From Microbacterium resistens NBRC 103078 (GTDB lineage: Bacteria; Actinomycetota; Actinomycetes; Actinomycetales; Microbacteriaceae), in assembly GCF_001552355.1 (NCBI RefSeq), contig NZ_BCRA01000034.1, positions 1-51,788 of the forward strand: 51,788 bases of DNA, in the 5' to 3' direction. Below are positions 24,538-33,175 of the stretch, in pieces. The translations under genes were made by a program, and so were the position numbers. The stretch's first letter is position 1, and every line of letters begins with the position of its first letter. The notes under the pieces were generated by a model, which was not told where the DNA came from, made no database searches, and worked only from the letters and a program-made list of their open reading frames with translations.

Positions 24538-25646
24538 GCACCCCCACCTCCGAGCTCGCCGCCGCCGGCGTCAGCATCTGGCTGGACGACCTGTCCCGGA
24601 CCCGCATCACCTCCGGGAACCTCGCGGAGCTGATCGCGTCCCGCAACGTGGTCGGCGTCACGACCAACCCGACGATCTTCGCCGGCGCCATCACCAACCC
24701 TGACGACACCTCGTATGACGCGCAGGTCGCCGAGCTGGCCGGCCGCGGCGCCACCGCCGAGGAGGCCATCTTCGAGGCGACGACCCAGGACGTCCGGGAC
24801 GCGCTGGACGTCTTCCGCCCCGTGTGGGAGTCCACCGGCCGCGTCGACGGACGCGTCTCCATCGAGGTCTCCCCCGACCTGGCCCACGACACCGAGGGCA
24901 CGATCGCCCAAGCCGAGCAGCTGTGGGCCAAGGTGGACCGTCCGAACCTCCTGGTGAAGATCCCCGCCACCAAGGCCGGGCTCCCGGCGATCACCGCCGC
25001 GACGGCGGCGGGCATCAGCGTCAACGTGACCCTGATCTTCAGCCTCGAGCGCTACGCCGAGGTCATCGATGCCTACCTGACCGGCCTGGAGCAGGCCAAG
25101 GCCGCAGGCATCGACCTGTCGACGATCCACTCCGTCGCGTCGTTCTTCGTCTCCCGTGTGGACACCGAGACCGACAAGCGCCTGGACGCGATCGGGACCG
25201 AGGCGGCGACGGCCCTGCGCGGCAAGGCGGGCCTGGCCAACGCACGTCTTGCCTACGAGCTCTACGAGAAGACGTTCGCCGGCGACCGTGCCACCGCGCT
25301 GCTCGAGGCGGGGGCCAACGCCCAGCGCCCTCTGTGGGCCTCCACGGGCGTCAAGGACCCGTCGCTGCCCGACACGCTGTACGTGACCGGTCTCGTCGCC
25401 GAGGGCGTGGTCAACACCATGCCGGAGAAGACGCTGGAGGCGACGTTCGACCACGGCGAGGTCGTGGGCGACACGATCACCGGCGAGTACGAGGCCTCCC
25501 GCGAGGTCTTCGCCGCCCTGGCGGAGGCGGGCATCGACTTCGCCGACGTCACGCAGGTGCTCGAGGACGAGGGTGTCGCGAAGTTCATCGACTCCTGGCA
25601 CGGTCTGCTCGCCCAGGTCGAGCAGGGCCTGGAGGCTCAGCGATGA
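24534..25646 (+). CDS. tal: transaldolase
   Basis: This 370-residue protein matches the actinobacterial (subfamily 2) transaldolases, with [11 protein letters not shown] at the N-terminus and [29 protein letters not shown] and the Schiff-base lysine near residue 142 in [13 protein letters not shown]. It interconverts sedoheptulose 7-phosphate and glyceraldehyde 3-phosphate with erythrose 4-phosphate and fructose 6-phosphate. Start ATG overlaps the tkt stop (ATGA), so the two are translated in tandem. Confidence 0.95.
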   Translation: MSTPTSELAAAGVSIWLDDLSRTRITSGNLAELIASRNVVGVTTNPTIFAGAITNPDDTSYDAQVAELAGRGATAEEAIFEATTQDVRDALDVFRPVWESTGRVDGRVSIEVSPDLAHDTEGTIAQAEQLWAKVDRPNLLVKIPATKAGLPAITAATAAGISVNVTLIFSLERYAEVIDAYLTGLEQAKAAGIDLSTIHSVASFFVSRVDTETDKRLDAIGTEAATALRGKAGLANARLAYELYEKTFAGDRATALLEAGANAQRPLWASTGVKDPSLPDTLYVTGLVAEGVVNTMPEKTLEATFDHGEVVGDTITGEYEASREVFAALAEAGIDFADVTQVLEDEGVAKFIDSWHGLLAQVEQGLEAQR

Positions 25647-27259
25647 GCTTCGAGATCCACACGACCGGCGCCCCGGCCGAGGCGATCGAGACGGTCGTCC
25701 CCGGCCTCGTCGGCGACCTGATCGCGTCGCGGATCACGAGCGGGGACGCGACGATCTGGGGCGCGGCCGCCGAGGAGGAGGCGAGCAAGCGGCTCGGCTG
25801 GGTGGACGCGGTGAGCGTGTCCCGCCCGCTCGTCGCCGAGATCGTCGCCCTGCGCGACGAGCTGCGCGCCCAGGGCGTCGACCGCGTCGTCCTCGCCGGG
25901 ATGGGCGGCTCCTCGCTCGCGCCCGAGGTGATCTCCCAGACCGCCGGCGTCGAGCTCACGATTCTCGACTCGACGTCCCCGGGGCAGGTCCTCGCCGCGC
26001 TGGACGCGGGGCTGGACCGCACCGTCCTGGTGGTCTCGTCCAAGTCCGGCTCGACCGTCGAGACCGACTCGCAGCGGCGCACCTTCGAGGCCGCGTTCCG
26101 CGACATCGGCATCGACCCGCGCGGCCGCATCGTGGTCGTCACCGATCCGGGCTCGCCGCTCGACGAGTCGGCGCGCGCCGCCGGCTACCGGGTGTTCAAC
26201 GCCGATCCGAACGTGGGCGGGCGCTACTCGGCGCTCACCGCCTTCGGCCTCGTGCCCTCCGGCCTCGCCGGCGCGGACATCGCCGAGCTGCTGGACGAGG
26301 CCGAGGCCACGCTCCTCCAGGTCGCCGTGGACTCCGCCGAGAACCCCGGACTCCGCCTCGGCGCGGCGATCGCCCGCACCGTCGGCGCCGGCGGCGCCCG
26401 GCGCGACAAGATCGGCCTGATCACCGACGGCACCCACATCGTCGGGCTGCCGGACTGGATCGAGCAGCTCGTCGCCGAGTCCACCGGCAAGGAGGGGACC
26501 GGCGTCCTGCCGGTCGTGCTCCTCCCCGTCTCCCCGGAGGTCGAGGAACGCCCCGACGACCTCCAGATCGTCCGGATCGTCGACGAGGCGGACGAGTTCC
26601 ACCTGCGCGAGCGTCATCCCGGCGAGATCCTCGTCTCGGGCACGCTCGGCGCCCAGTTCGTCGTGTGGGAGTACGCGACGGCGGTCGCCGGCTTCCTGCT
26701 CGGGATCAACCCGTTCGACCAGCCCGACGTGGAGTCCGCGAAGATCGCTGCCCGCGGCCTGCTGGACGCCCGCCCCGAGCCGGCCGCGCCGGCGTTCACG
26801 GTCGACGGCGTCGAGGTCCGCGTGACGGATCCCGCCCTCGCCGCGTCCGGGACGATCGCCGGCGTGCTCGACGCGCTGTGGGCGCAGCTCCCGGCGGACG
26901 GCTACGTCTCGATCCAGGCCTACGTGAACCGCCTCGAGATGCCGCAGCTGCAGGGGCTGCGCGAGATGGTCGCCGCCGACTCCGGCCGGCCCACCACCTT
27001 CGGCTGGGGCCCGCGGTTCCTGCACTCCACCGGTCAGTATCACAAGGGCGGTCCCGCGCAGGGCGTGTTCCTGCAGATCCTCGAGCGCACCGACGTGGAC
27101 CTGGAGATCCCCGAGCGGCCGTTCACCTTCGGCCAGCTCATCGAGGCCCAGGCCGCCGGCGACGCCGCGGTCCTGGCCGACCACGGCCGCCCGGTGGTGA
27201 CCCTCACCCTGACCGAGGCGCAGGACGACGTGCTCGACCTGTTCGAAGCAGCCCAGTAG
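25643..27259 (+). CDS. pgi: glucose-6-phosphate isomerase
   Basis: The 538-residue protein has the SIS-domain isomerase features: [26 protein letters not shown] (sugar-phosphate binding), VTDPGSPL, and the C-terminal signature region with [19 protein letters not shown]. It matches the divergent isomerase form found in actinobacterial pentose-phosphate operons rather than the classical E. coli type. It starts at ATG 25643 with a 4-nt overlap with tal. It links glucose 6-phosphate made available to zwf with fructose 6-phosphate. Confidence 0.9.
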   Translation: MSFEIHTTGAPAEAIETVVPGLVGDLIASRITSGDATIWGAAAEEEASKRLGWVDAVSVSRPLVAEIVALRDELRAQGVDRVVLAGMGGSSLAPEVISQTAGVELTILDSTSPGQVLAALDAGLDRTVLVVSSKSGSTVETDSQRRTFEAAFRDIGIDPRGRIVVVTDPGSPLDESARAAGYRVFNADPNVGGRYSALTAFGLVPSGLAGADIAELLDEAEATLLQVAVDSAENPGLRLGAAIARTVGAGGARRDKIGLITDGTHIVGLPDWIEQLVAESTGKEGTGVLPVVLLPVSPEVEERPDDLQIVRIVDEADEFHLRERHPGEILVSGTLGAQFVVWEYATAVAGFLLGINPFDQPDVESAKIAARGLLDARPEPAAPAFTVDGVEVRVTDPALAASGTIAGVLDALWAQLPADGYVSIQAYVNRLEMPQLQGLREMVAADSGRPTTFGWGPRFLHSTGQYHKGGPAQGVFLQILERTDVDLEIPERPFTFGQLIEAQAAGDAAVLADHGRPVVTLTLTEAQDDVLDLFEAAQ

Positions 27260-27272
27260 GAGAAGCCTCCCG

Positions 27273-28820
27273 ATGACCGTCCCCATCTCCGCCGGGAACA
27301 ACCCGCTGCGTGATCCCGACGACCGGCGGTTGAGCCGCATCGCGGGCCCGAGCGCGCTCGTGATCTTCGGCGTCACCGGCGACCTGTCCCGCAAGAAGCT
27401 GATGCCGGCGGTTTACGACCTCGCGAACCGGGGGCTCCTGCCCCCCGGTTTCGCGCTGGTCGGGTTCGCCCGGCGCGACTGGGAGGACCAGGACTTCGCC
27501 CAGGTCGTGTACGAGGCCGTCAAGGAGCACGCGCGCACGCCGTTCCGTGACGAGACCTGGCAGCAGCTCCTGCAGGGCATCCGTTTCGTGCAGGGCGAGT
27601 TCGGCGACCAGGACGCGTTCCGGCGCCTGCGCGAGACCGTCGAGAAGCTCGACGTCGAGCGCGGAACGATGGGCAACCACGCCTATTACCTGTCCATCCC
27701 GCCGAAGGACTTCCCCCTCGTGGCCAAGCAGCTGCGGGACTCCGGCCTGGTGGACGAGAGGCGCGGGACCCAGGGATGGCGCCGCGTGGTCATCGAGAAG
27801 CCGTTCGGGCACGACCTCGCCTCCGCGCGCGCTCTCAACGACGCGCTGGAAGGGACGTTCCCGGCCGACTCCATCTTCCGGATCGACCACTATCTGGGCA
27901 AGGAGACGGTCCAGAACATCCTGGCTCTGCGCTTCGCCAACGAGCTGTACGAGCCGATCTGGAACCGCAACTACGTCGATCACGTCCAGATCACCATGGC
28001 CGAGGACATCGGCGTGGGCGGCCGCGCGGGCTACTACGACGGGATCGGCGCCGCCCGCGACGTCATCCAGAACCACCTGCTGCAGCTGCTCGCGCTGACC
28101 GCCATGGAGGAGCCGATCAGCCTGGGCGCCGATCACCTGCGCGCGGAGAAGGAGAAGGTGCTCGCCGCGGTGAGCCTTCCCGACGACCTCGCCGAGGCCA
28201 CCGCCCGCGGCCAGTACGCCGGCGGATGGCAGGGCGGCGAGAAGGTCGCCGGCTTCCTCGCCGAGGAAGGGATGAACCCCGACTCCACGACGGAGACGTA
28301 TGCGGCCGTCAAGCTGGAGATCAACACCCGCCGGTGGGCCGGCGTCCCGTTCTACCTGCGCACCGGCAAGCGGCTCGGGCGCCGAGTGACGGAGATCGCC
28401 GTCGTCTTCAAGCGCGCGCCGGAGCACCTGTTCGGCCGCTCCCAGACCTCCGAGCTGGGGCAGAACGCGCTGGTGATCCGGGTGCAGCCCGACGAGGGCG
28501 TCACGATCCGGTTCGGCTCCAAGGTTCCCGGCGCGGGTTCCAACGTCCGCGACGTCACGATGGACTTCGGCTACGGCCACGCCTTCACCGAGGCCAGCCC
28601 CGAGGCGTACGAGCGTCTCATCCTCGACGTGCTGCTCGGCGACCCGCCGCTGTTCCCGCGGCACGAGGAGGTCGAGCTGTCCTGGAAGATCCTCGACCCG
28701 GTCGAGGAGTACTGGGCCGCGCAGAGCGGCCCGCTCGAGCAGTACGCCCCCGGGTCCTGGGGCCCCGCCTCGGCGGACGCCCTGCTGGCCCGCGACGGAC
28801 GAGTCTGGAGACGACCGTGA
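27273..28820 (+). CDS. zwf: glucose-6-phosphate 1-dehydrogenase
   Basis: The 515-residue enzyme has the nucleotide-binding FGVTGDLSRKKLMPA near residue 31, the active-site signature RIDHYLGKETVQN (about 203-215) and the conserved block DHVQITMAEDIGVGGRAGYYD. It makes 6-phosphogluconolactone and NADPH. The ATG lies 14 nt after the pgi stop with AGGAG upstream. The 3' end overlaps opcA by 4 nt, and OpcA is the known assembly partner of actinobacterial G6PDH. Confidence 0.96.
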   Translation: MTVPISAGNNPLRDPDDRRLSRIAGPSALVIFGVTGDLSRKKLMPAVYDLANRGLLPPGFALVGFARRDWEDQDFAQVVYEAVKEHARTPFRDETWQQLLQGIRFVQGEFGDQDAFRRLRETVEKLDVERGTMGNHAYYLSIPPKDFPLVAKQLRDSGLVDERRGTQGWRRVVIEKPFGHDLASARALNDALEGTFPADSIFRIDHYLGKETVQNILALRFANELYEPIWNRNYVDHVQITMAEDIGVGGRAGYYDGIGAARDVIQNHLLQLLALTAMEEPISLGADHLRAEKEKVLAAVSLPDDLAEATARGQYAGGWQGGEKVAGFLAEEGMNPDSTTETYAAVKLEINTRRWAGVPFYLRTGKRLGRRVTEIAVVFKRAPEHLFGRSQTSELGQNALVIRVQPDEGVTIRFGSKVPGAGSNVRDVTMDFGYGHAFTEASPEAYERLILDVLLGDPPLFPRHEEVELSWKILDPVEEYWAAQSGPLEQYAPGSWGPASADALLARDGRVWRRP

Positions 28821-29752
28821 TCATCGACCTTCCCGACACCACCGTCAGTCAGGTCGCGAAGCAGCTCGTCAAGGTGAGGGAGGAGGGCGGCGCCGTCGCC
28901 CTCGGCCGCGTGCTCACCCTGGTGATCTCCGCGCGCAACGGCGTGGCAGAGGCCGCGATCGACGCCGCCAACGACGCCTCCCGCGAGCACCCCATGCGCG
29001 TGATCGTGCTGACCACGAGCGACGGCGACGCGCACCTCGACGCGCAGATCCGCGTCGGCGGCGACGCCGGCGCCAGCGAGGTGGTCGTCCTCCACGCCTA
29101 CGGCGACGCCGCGAGCAACCAGGAGAGCCTGGTCACGGGCCTCCTGCTCCCGGACGCGCCCGTCGTGGCCTGGTGGCCCGAGGAGGCGCCCACCGACCCG
29201 GCTGCCTCGCCCCTGGGACGCATCGCCCAGCGCCGCATCACGGATGCGGCGACGACACCCGACGTGCGCGATCGCCTCGCGCTGCTGGGCCGCACACACG
29301 CCCCCGGCGACACGGACCTGGCCTGGACCCGGCTCACCCACTGGCGCGAGCAGCTGGCCGCCGTGCTCGATCAGCCGCCTTTCCAGGAGGTCACGGCGGT
29401 CGAGGTCCGGGGCGCGGCGGCGTCTCCCTCGACCGCGCTGCTGGCCGGCTGGCTCCAGCTCGCGCTCGACGTCCCCGTCCGCTGGTCCTACGAGGATCCC
29501 GAGCACTGGCAGGAGGGGATCAAGTCCGTCCGTCTGACGCGCGCGGGCGGCGACATCCTCCTGGAGCGCCCCATTCCCGGGACGGCGGTCCTCACGCAGC
29601 CCGGGCAGCCCGACCACGAACTGCACCTGCCCCGGCGGACGCTTCGTGAGTGCCTCGCCGAGGAGCTGCGCCGGCTCGACCCCGACCTGCTCTACGGCCG
29701 GGTCATCACGGAGGGCTGGGAGCGTCTCGCTCCGCCGGAGTCGGGGGCCTGA
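28817..29752 (+). CDS. opcA: glucose-6-phosphate dehydrogenase assembly protein OpcA
   Basis: The 311-residue protein matches OpcA: VIIDLPDTTVSQVAKQLVKVREEGGAVALGRVLTLVI at the N-terminus, a central LPDAPVVAWWPEEAP block, and LTRAGGDILLERP near the C-terminus. In cyanobacteria and corynebacteria OpcA is needed for full activity and redox control of G6PDH. The GTG at 28817 overlaps the zwf stop (GTGA). The frame is open further upstream but that region is the shadow of zwf. Confidence 0.93.
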   Translation: MIIDLPDTTVSQVAKQLVKVREEGGAVALGRVLTLVISARNGVAEAAIDAANDASREHPMRVIVLTTSDGDAHLDAQIRVGGDAGASEVVVLHAYGDAASNQESLVTGLLLPDAPVVAWWPEEAPTDPAASPLGRIAQRRITDAATTPDVRDRLALLGRTHAPGDTDLAWTRLTHWREQLAAVLDQPPFQEVTAVEVRGAAASPSTALLAGWLQLALDVPVRWSYEDPEHWQEGIKSVRLTRAGGDILLERPIPGTAVLTQPGQPDHELHLPRRTLRECLAEELRRLDPDLLYGRVITEGWERLAPPESGA

Positions 29753-29756
29753 CCGC

Positions 29757-30533
29757 ATGGCCGACTCCACCGCGCGCCGCGTCGTGATCGCGGACGACCC
29801 CGCCGAGCTCGCTCGCCTCGTCGCCGAACGCTTCCTCGTCCGCATCCGTGCCCGCACCAAGGACGGACGCCTCGCGCACGTCGCCCTCACCGGCGGATCC
29901 ATGGGCGCCGCCGTCCTGCGCGAGGTCGCGGAGCGTCCCGACGCCGGCGAGATCGACTGGTCACTCGTCCACTTCTGGTGGGGGGACGAACGGTACGTCC
30001 CCGCGGACGACCCGGAGCGCAATGCCGGACAGGCGCGGGCCGCGCTGCTGGATCGCATCGAGGTCCCCGCCGCCAACATCCACGAGATCGCGGCGAGCGA
30101 CTCCGGGCTCGGCCTCGACGAGGCCGCCGAGGCCTACGCCGCCGAGCTCGGCCGCTTCGGCACCGACGAACAGCGCTGGCCCTCGTTCGCCGTCTGCTTC
30201 CTCGGCGTCGGTCCGGACGGGCACATCGCCTCGCTCTTCCCGGATCGGGAGGAGATCAACGAGACCGACCGCGCCGCCCTCGCCGTGCGGGACTCCCCCA
30301 AGCCGCCGCCCGAGCGCGTCACCCTGACCCGCCCGGTGATCAACGCCTCGAAGCGGATCTGGCTCGTCGCGACCGGGGCGGAGAAGGCGTCTGCGCTGGG
30401 ACTCGCCCTCGCCGGCGCCAACTACGCGAACGTGCCCGCGGCCGGAGCCAAGGGGCGCAAGCGCACGGTCTTCTTCATCGACGAGGCGGCGGCCAGCGAG
30501 GTCTCCCCCGACCTCATCGACCCGAGCTACTGA
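29757..30533 (+). CDS. pgl: 6-phosphogluconolactonase
   Basis: The 258-residue protein belongs to the NagB-like lactonases: LTGGSMGAAVL (phosphate loop), WWGDERYVPADDPERNAGQARAALL and LGVGPDGHIASLFPD. It hydrolyses 6-phosphogluconolactone, completing the step after zwf. ATG 29757 lies 4 nt after the opcA stop. Its last 7 nt overlap the convergent DMT gene. No gnd gene follows, so 6-phosphogluconate dehydrogenase must be encoded elsewhere. Confidence 0.94.
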   Translation: MADSTARRVVIADDPAELARLVAERFLVRIRARTKDGRLAHVALTGGSMGAAVLREVAERPDAGEIDWSLVHFWWGDERYVPADDPERNAGQARAALLDRIEVPAANIHEIAASDSGLGLDEAAEAYAAELGRFGTDEQRWPSFAVCFLGVGPDGHIASLFPDREEINETDRAALAVRDSPKPPPERVTLTRPVINASKRIWLVATGAEKASALGLALAGANYANVPAAGAKGRKRTVFFIDEAAASEVSPDLIDPSY

Positions 30534-31726
30534 CCTCCGCGGGTGCCCGACCCGCGTCCGGGATCGTCGGAGTACCCGCTCTGCTCGGTCCGACGGAGCG
30601 GTGCGACGTTGTTCGGCCAGGCACCGGCGTCGGTGTGCCCCCCGGGCGGGCGCCCCTCCCCGTCGCCCTCCGGGGCGGAGGTCTCGATCGGCGACTCGGG
30701 CGACAGCGGCGCCCGCGACGACGACGTCGTCCCCGTGGCTCCTCCGGCGGAGCCGCCTCCGCGCTCGATGGGCAGTTCCTGGCTCTCGCTGAGGACCTGC
30801 GGATGGTATCGGGCGAGGCTCACGACGCCCCAGGTGGCGACCGCGCCGAAGATGCCGAAGGCGATCAGCGCCCACAGCGGCGCGGCGGAGGCCTCGCCGA
30901 GCACCAGCAGACCGATGAGGACAGCGATCATCGGGTCGATGACGGTGAGCCCGGCGATCACAAGATCCGGCGGGCCGGAGCTGTACGCGGTCTGCACGAA
31001 GTAGGCGCCCACGGCGCCGGCCGCGAGGAGCGCGATCACGCACACCACCGTGAGCCAGTCGAAGTCCTGGTCCTTGATCCGCGTGATGACGACCTTGGCG
31101 AGGGTCGCGACGAAGCCGTACAGGATGCCGGCGCCCGTGATGTAGAACAATGCCCGCATCCGTCGGCGCAGGACCAGGAAGCACGCGCCGAGCAGGATGA
31201 TGACCAGCAGCAGGATCGTCAGGATCACGAAGAGCTGGGTCTGGGTGATCTGGTGCTCGGTGGCGAACAGCGCGGCCACCATCACGAAGAGGAAGATCCC
31301 GCCGACACAGGCGGCGATCGCGATCAGGGACTTCTTCGTGGGCGAATGCCCGGACACCCGCGCGTTCAGCAGCGTGGTCATGACCAGGGCGATGGCGCCC
31401 AGCGGCTGGACGACGATCAGCGGGGCGACGGAGAGCGCCGCGAGCTGGCAGACGATCGCGAACCCGAGCATCAGGGTGCCGATGATCCACGACGGGCGCG
31501 TGAGCAGACCCTTGATCTGGGTCATCGAGAGTCCGGTCGCGCCGTCGGCGCCGCTGAGGCGCTCCACCTTCTCGACACCGCGGTGCTGGTACTGCGCGCC
31601 CAACGACATGAACACGGCCCCGGCCAGCGCGAGCGGGATGCCCATCAGCAGGCCCGGGTTCTGGAAGGCGCCGACGAGCTGCTCCCCGACGTCTTCCGTC
31701 ATCATCCGTGTCGCGTCCCAGTGCAC
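30527..31726 (-). CDS. DMT-family (EamA-like) membrane protein with long C-terminal tail
   Basis: This 399-residue protein has about ten hydrophobic segments and the DMT duplication: PLALAGAVFMSLGAQYQHRGVEKVE at the start, APLIVVQPLGAIALVMTTLLNAR in the middle, and ILYGFVATLAKVVITRI followed by VIAGLTVIDPMIAVLIGLLVLGEA. It resembles actinobacterial DMT transporters of the NIPA-like group. The last 80 residues are hydrophilic, Ser/Gly/Pro-rich and probably disordered. GTG 31726 is 6 nt downstream of TAGGCT, fitting a leaderless start; ATG 31705 is an alternative. It is divergent from def. Confidence 0.8.
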   Translation of the reverse strand: MHWDATRMMTEDVGEQLVGAFQNPGLLMGIPLALAGAVFMSLGAQYQHRGVEKVERLSGADGATGLSMTQIKGLLTRPSWIIGTLMLGFAIVCQLAALSVAPLIVVQPLGAIALVMTTLLNARVSGHSPTKKSLIAIAACVGGIFLFVMVAALFATEHQITQTQLFVILTILLLVIILLGACFLVLRRRMRALFYITGAGILYGFVATLAKVVITRIKDQDFDWLTVVCVIALLAAGAVGAYFVQTAYSSGPPDLVIAGLTVIDPMIAVLIGLLVLGEASAAPLWALIAFGIFGAVATWGVVSLARYHPQVLSESQELPIERGGGSAGGATGTTSSSRAPLSPESPIETSAPEGDGEGRPPGGHTDAGAWPNNVAPLRRTEQSGYSDDPGRGSGTRGGQ

Positions 31727-31732
31727 GCGTCG

Positions 31733-31738
31733 AGCCTA
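31733..31738 (-). promoter_or_regulatory. -10 box (TAGGCT) of the DMT gene
   Basis: TAGGCT on the minus strand is 6 nt (CGACGC) upstream of GTG 31726. No Shine-Dalgarno sequence is visible, so a leaderless mRNA is expected. Confidence 0.55.
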
Positions 31739-31757
31739 CCGGCCTCGGGGCGCGCAC

Positions 31758-31763
31758 TAGGGT
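31758..31763 (+). promoter_or_regulatory. -10 box (TAGGGT) of def
   Basis: TAGGGT is followed by TGTGGC (6 nt) and then the GTG start at 31770. With the facing TAGGCT box 20 nt away, both divergent genes appear to have leaderless promoters within a 43-nt gap. Confidence 0.55.
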
Positions 31764-31769
31764 TGTGGC

Positions 31770-32336
31770 GTGGCCGTTCTTCCCATTCGCATCATGGGCG
31801 ATCCCGTCCTGCACTCCCCCGCCGCCCCCGTCGGCGAGATCACCGACGAGATCCGCACCCTCGTCGCGGACATGTTCGAGACCATGGACCTCGCCCCCGG
31901 GGTGGGGCTCGCGGCCCCGCAGGTGGGCGTGCCGCTGCGCCTGTTCACCTACTCCTACGTCGATGACGACGACAACCCCTGGCGCGGCGTCATCATCAAC
32001 CCCGTGCTCTGGATGGCACCGCTGGAGCCCGGCTCCCCGGACCCGGACGAGGAGTCCGAGGGGTGCCTCTCCTTCCCGGGAGAGCGATTCCCGCTGCGGC
32101 GATCGGATCGCGTGCGAGTCACGGGCACCGACCTCGACGGGCGAGACGTCGTGATCGAGGTCGACGGCTGGCGCGCCCGGATCATGCAGCACGAGTTCGA
32201 CCATCTCGACGGGGTGCTCTACATCGACCGTCTCTCCGATTCGGAATGGAAGACCGTCCAGAAGATCGCCCGCAAGCGGGGCTGGGGGCGTCCCGGAGCG
32301 AGCTGGGTTCCCGGCGTCGACGACCTCGAAGGCTGA
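31770..32336 (+). CDS. def: peptide deformylase
   Basis: This 188-residue metalloenzyme has all three deformylase motifs: GVGLAAPQVG (motif I), EGCLSFPG with the metal-binding Cys (motif II) and QHEFDHLDG with the two metal-binding His and catalytic Glu (motif III). It removes the formyl group from new N-termini. GTG 31770 is 6 nt downstream of a -10 box, so the mRNA is probably leaderless. The tail after motif III (RKRGWGRPGASWVPGVD) is typical of actinobacterial Def. Confidence 0.95.
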   Translation: MAVLPIRIMGDPVLHSPAAPVGEITDEIRTLVADMFETMDLAPGVGLAAPQVGVPLRLFTYSYVDDDDNPWRGVIINPVLWMAPLEPGSPDPDEESEGCLSFPGERFPLRRSDRVRVTGTDLDGRDVVIEVDGWRARIMQHEFDHLDGVLYIDRLSDSEWKTVQKIARKRGWGRPGASWVPGVDDLEG

Positions 32337-32431
32337 ATCTCCGTTCAACGAATTGAGTTCGCTCCCTCTCACCGGTACGGTTCTCCGGGGACATTCAGTC
32401 CTGTTTCACAGCTTTGGGAGGGGAAACTCAC

Positions 32432-32941
32432 ATGATGAAGACGCGCACGCGCCTGGCGATGGCCGGATCGGCGGCGATCCTGGCGGTCGCACTGAGCGGC
32501 TGCAGCGTGATCGACGGCATTCTCGGCGGGAAGGGCGACGCCCCGCGCGACGAGGAGAGCGGTCAGGTCACCGAGAGCTCCAACATCGACATCTTCAGCC
32601 TCAAGGTGGGCGACTGCAAGATGGCCAGCGGCACCGGCATGATCGAGGACACCGATGTGGTGCCGTGCGACCAGCCGCACGACGAAGAGGTCTTCTTCGA
32701 GTTCAAGGTCGATGACGGGGAGTACGACGACGCCGCCATCACCGCCGCGGCCGAGACGCAGTGCTACGGCCAGCCGTTCACCGACTTCGTCGGCCTCGAC
32801 TACAACTCGTCGTCGCTGGACGCGGCCTACATCTCCCCGTCCAAGGACACCTGGGAGCAGCTCAACGACCGTGTCGTGCAGTGCATCATCGCCGACCCGG
32901 CAGGGCAGACCACCGGTTCCCTGAAGGGCAGCGCCCGGTAA
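32432..32941 (+). CDS. septum-formation-domain lipoprotein
   Basis: The 169-residue protein has a signal sequence ending in LSGC (lipobox; Cys about residue 25) and a mature domain with the four-cysteine pattern of septum-formation family proteins: LKVGDCKM, VPCDQPHDEEVFFEF, QCYGQPFTDFVG and VQCIIAD. The family is linked to septation in actinobacteria but the molecular role is unclear. Start ATG 32432 follows GGGAGGGG with about 9 nt spacing. A strong hairpin follows the gene. Confidence 0.82.
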   Translation: MMKTRTRLAMAGSAAILAVALSGCSVIDGILGGKGDAPRDEESGQVTESSNIDIFSLKVGDCKMASGTGMIEDTDVVPCDQPHDEEVFFEFKVDDGEYDDAAITAAAETQCYGQPFTDFVGLDYNSSSLDAAYISPSKDTWEQLNDRVVQCIIADPAGQTTGSLKGSAR

Positions 32942-32965
32942 GAACCTGCGGTCGTCGCACCGCAC

Positions 32966-32999
32966 ACGAAGGGGACCCGCCGTGGCGGGTCCCCTTCGT
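32966..32999 (+). terminator. terminator after the septum-formation lipoprotein gene
   Basis: A perfect 15-bp stem (32966-32980 with 32985-32999) closes a 4-nt loop CGTG; the core is GGGGACCCGC / GCGGGTCCCC. It lies 25 nt after the stop codon. Confidence 0.8.
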
Positions 33000-33069
33000 C
33001 GTCCCCGCCGCCTGGTCCTCAGGGCGTGCCGGCGCGGCCACCGTGGTACCAAAGGACCATTCCGGCGGG

Positions 33070-33085
33070 CGGCGGATCCGCCGCT
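33070..33085. promoter_or_regulatory. 16-bp perfect palindrome upstream of the RND pump operon
   Basis: GCGGCGGATCCGCCGC is a perfect palindrome about 90 nt upstream of the pump start. A wider inverted pair, TGGTCCT (33013-33019) and AGGACCA (33053-33059), also lies in the gap. Either could bind the NarL-type regulator encoded at the end of the operon, but GC-rich palindromes occur by chance in such genomes. Confidence 0.35.
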
Positions 33086-33175
33086 CAGCCGATGTGCCGG
33101 GTCGCCTCCTCTCCCTAACGTGGCAGAGTCCACCCCCGCGTCCGCGTCGTCGGTGCGCCCTGCCCTGGAGGTTCC

